From Sinorhizobium kostiense (GTDB lineage: Bacteria > Pseudomonadota > Alphaproteobacteria > Rhizobiales > Rhizobiaceae), in assembly GCF_017874595.1 (NCBI RefSeq), contig NZ_JAGILA010000011.1:62001-126000 (forward strand): 64,000 bases of DNA, read 5' to 3'. Below the pieces are notes generated by a model that saw nothing but the letters and a program-made list of their open reading frames with translations, was not told the origin of the DNA and searched no databases. Positions 63,340 through 64,000 of the stretch are shown here, piece after piece (positions within the stretch are counted from its first letter, which is position 1; the number at the start of each line of letters is the position of its first letter). The position numbers and the translations under genes were made by a program.

Positions 63340-63696
63340 ATGTCACTGTTGATTACTATCGACACCGATCCGAACTTCACGCCAAAGGACGCGGTTCCCG
63401 GACCGGACCGGCTCATTTCGGGGAATCCGTTCTTCAAGACCTGGGCACAGGACGCTTCGAAAGGAGAGAAGGTGCTGACCGGCGTCTGGGAGGCTACGCC
63501 TGGCGAGCATCATTCGATCAAGGGGACCACCTACGAATTCTGCCACATCATTTCAGGCCTCGTGGAAATCGAGGAGAAGGGCGGCGAGACGAAGACCTAT
63601 CGCGCTGGTGACAGCTTCGTCATGAAGCCGGGTTTCGTCGGTGTTTGGCGCACGATCGAGACTGTACGCAAGATCTACGTCTGCGTTTACGAGTGA
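63340..63696 (+). CDS. Small cupin_3 protein, paralogue C
   Basis: A 118-residue cupin starting MSLLITIDTDPNFTPKDAVP. It shares GVWEATPGEHHSIKGTTYEF, CHIISGLVEIEEKGG and YRAGDSFVMKPGFVGVWRTI with paralogues A and B. It stands alone downstream of a gene-poor stretch and converges on a partial aldehyde dehydrogenase gene, so it again lies near aldehyde metabolism. AAAAAAGG lies 5 nt before a first ATG-like triplet and 9-10 nt before the chosen ATG. Confidence 0.8.
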   Translation: MSLLITIDTDPNFTPKDAVPGPDRLISGNPFFKTWAQDASKGEKVLTGVWEATPGEHHSIKGTTYEFCHIISGLVEIEEKGGETKTYRAGDSFVMKPGFVGVWRTIETVRKIYVCVYE

Positions 63697-63704
63697 AAGC
63701 AAAA

Positions 63705-63737
63705 CTCAGGTGCGCGACGACTATAGGCGCACCTGAG
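63705..63737. terminator. Terminator hairpin between cupin C and the ALDH end
   Basis: CTCAGGTGCGC pairs perfectly with GCGCACCTGAG across 11 nt, 8 nt after the cupin stop. Read on the minus strand the stem is followed by AGTTTTGC, so it suits the leftward aldehyde dehydrogenase transcript as well. Confidence 0.65.
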
Positions 63738-63929
63738 GCTTCCAGATGAGGCGACTTAACAAATCTCGACGCGGTTCGGCGCGCAGTGAGTGCCCGAAAG
63801 ACGGCTTTCCCGGTGCTGTCCGACTGTGTAGCCCCCGGCTCGCCAGCATCTCCCGCTTATGCGCGAGGGGGCCGTACCAGGCGCGACGTGCGCCAGGCAC
63901 CCGGAGCGGGCACACCTATTTTGCACATT

Positions 63930-64000
63930 TCACTCGTTCGAGAAGCCGACGATGCCCTTGATCTCGGTAAACTCGTGCAGTCCGAACTTCCCGTATTCCC
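63930..64000 (-). CDS. Aldehyde dehydrogenase, C-terminal 23 residues only (truncated by window edge)
   Basis: The minus-strand frame entering from the right edge reads EYGKFGLHEFTEIKGIVGFS and ends two residues later at a stop. This is the characteristic ALDH C-terminus (E-Y-G-x-F-G-L-x-E-F-x-E-x-K). Nothing more can be said of its substrate. Confidence 0.65.
   Translation of the reverse strand, partial: EYGKFGLHEFTEIKGIVGFSNE

Overview
The window is high-GC DNA, densely coding, with ABC uptake systems, LysR/GntR/Lrp/TetR regulators, FAD and NAD oxidoreductases and no housekeeping genes. This is the style of a large accessory replicon or catabolic island of an alphaproteobacterium, most likely a Rhizobiaceae member (Sinorhizobium/Ensifer/Rhizobium type). 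That placement is inferred from gene content. I saw no tRNA, rRNA, CRISPR array, insertion sequence or phage gene.

Layout. (1) 0-15 kb: a short leftward Gfo/Idh plus sugar-isomerase operon, an XRE regulator and an unrecognised cupin-like gene. Then comes a long rightward operon: a ThDP enzyme, a histidinol-dehydrogenase-superfamily enzyme of HpsN-like type, a CUT1 sugar ABC transporter (binding protein, two permeases, ATPase), two GMC flavoenzymes and a GH3-like protein. (2) 15-24.7 kb: a GntR repressor diverges from a peptide-type ABC transporter and two FAD amine/amino-acid oxidases, followed by an Lrp gene. (3) 24.8-34.9 kb: a second Lrp gene, then a class III aminotransferase, an amino-acid ABC transporter whose ATPase is frameshifted, a small cupin, a EutB-like/EutC-like pair, a succinate-semialdehyde-type dehydrogenase and another cupin. 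(4) 35-42 kb: a GNAT acetyltransferase between inverted cupin paralogues. Beyond it lie a FAD oxidase, RidA and a DSD1-type PLP enzyme with a LysR regulator, and an aldehyde dehydrogenase. (5) 42.2-46.1 kb: a leftward operon of homoserine dehydrogenase, aldehyde dehydrogenase, a homoserine-kinase-like pseudokinase and Lrp. (6) 46.3-57.1 kb: a sugar or sugar-acid locus with two isomerase/epimerases, an enolase-superfamily dehydratase, GntR, a 2-hydroxyacid dehydrogenase and a glycerol-like ABC system with twin ATPases. (7) 57.4-64 kb: TetR diverging from Tm-1-like UPF0261, PEP-hydrolase-family, cupin and M24 genes. After these come a DJ-1/PfpI gene, a fourth small cupin and the end of an aldehyde dehydrogenase gene.

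Regulatory links. A promoter/operator module of about 86 bp occurs twice, at 15.74 and 32.87 kb. It ties the peptide-ABC/FAD-oxidase operon to the semialdehyde dehydrogenase gene. An 18-nt operator containing TGGTAWTACCA occurs at 47.22 and 57.24 kb. It ties the epimerase gene and the ABC transporter into one probable GntR regulon. Four paralogous cupin proteins of about 117 residues sit in or near amine/amino-acid catabolic genes and are the least explained recurring element. All functional assignments rest on motif recognition by eye; no database search was run.
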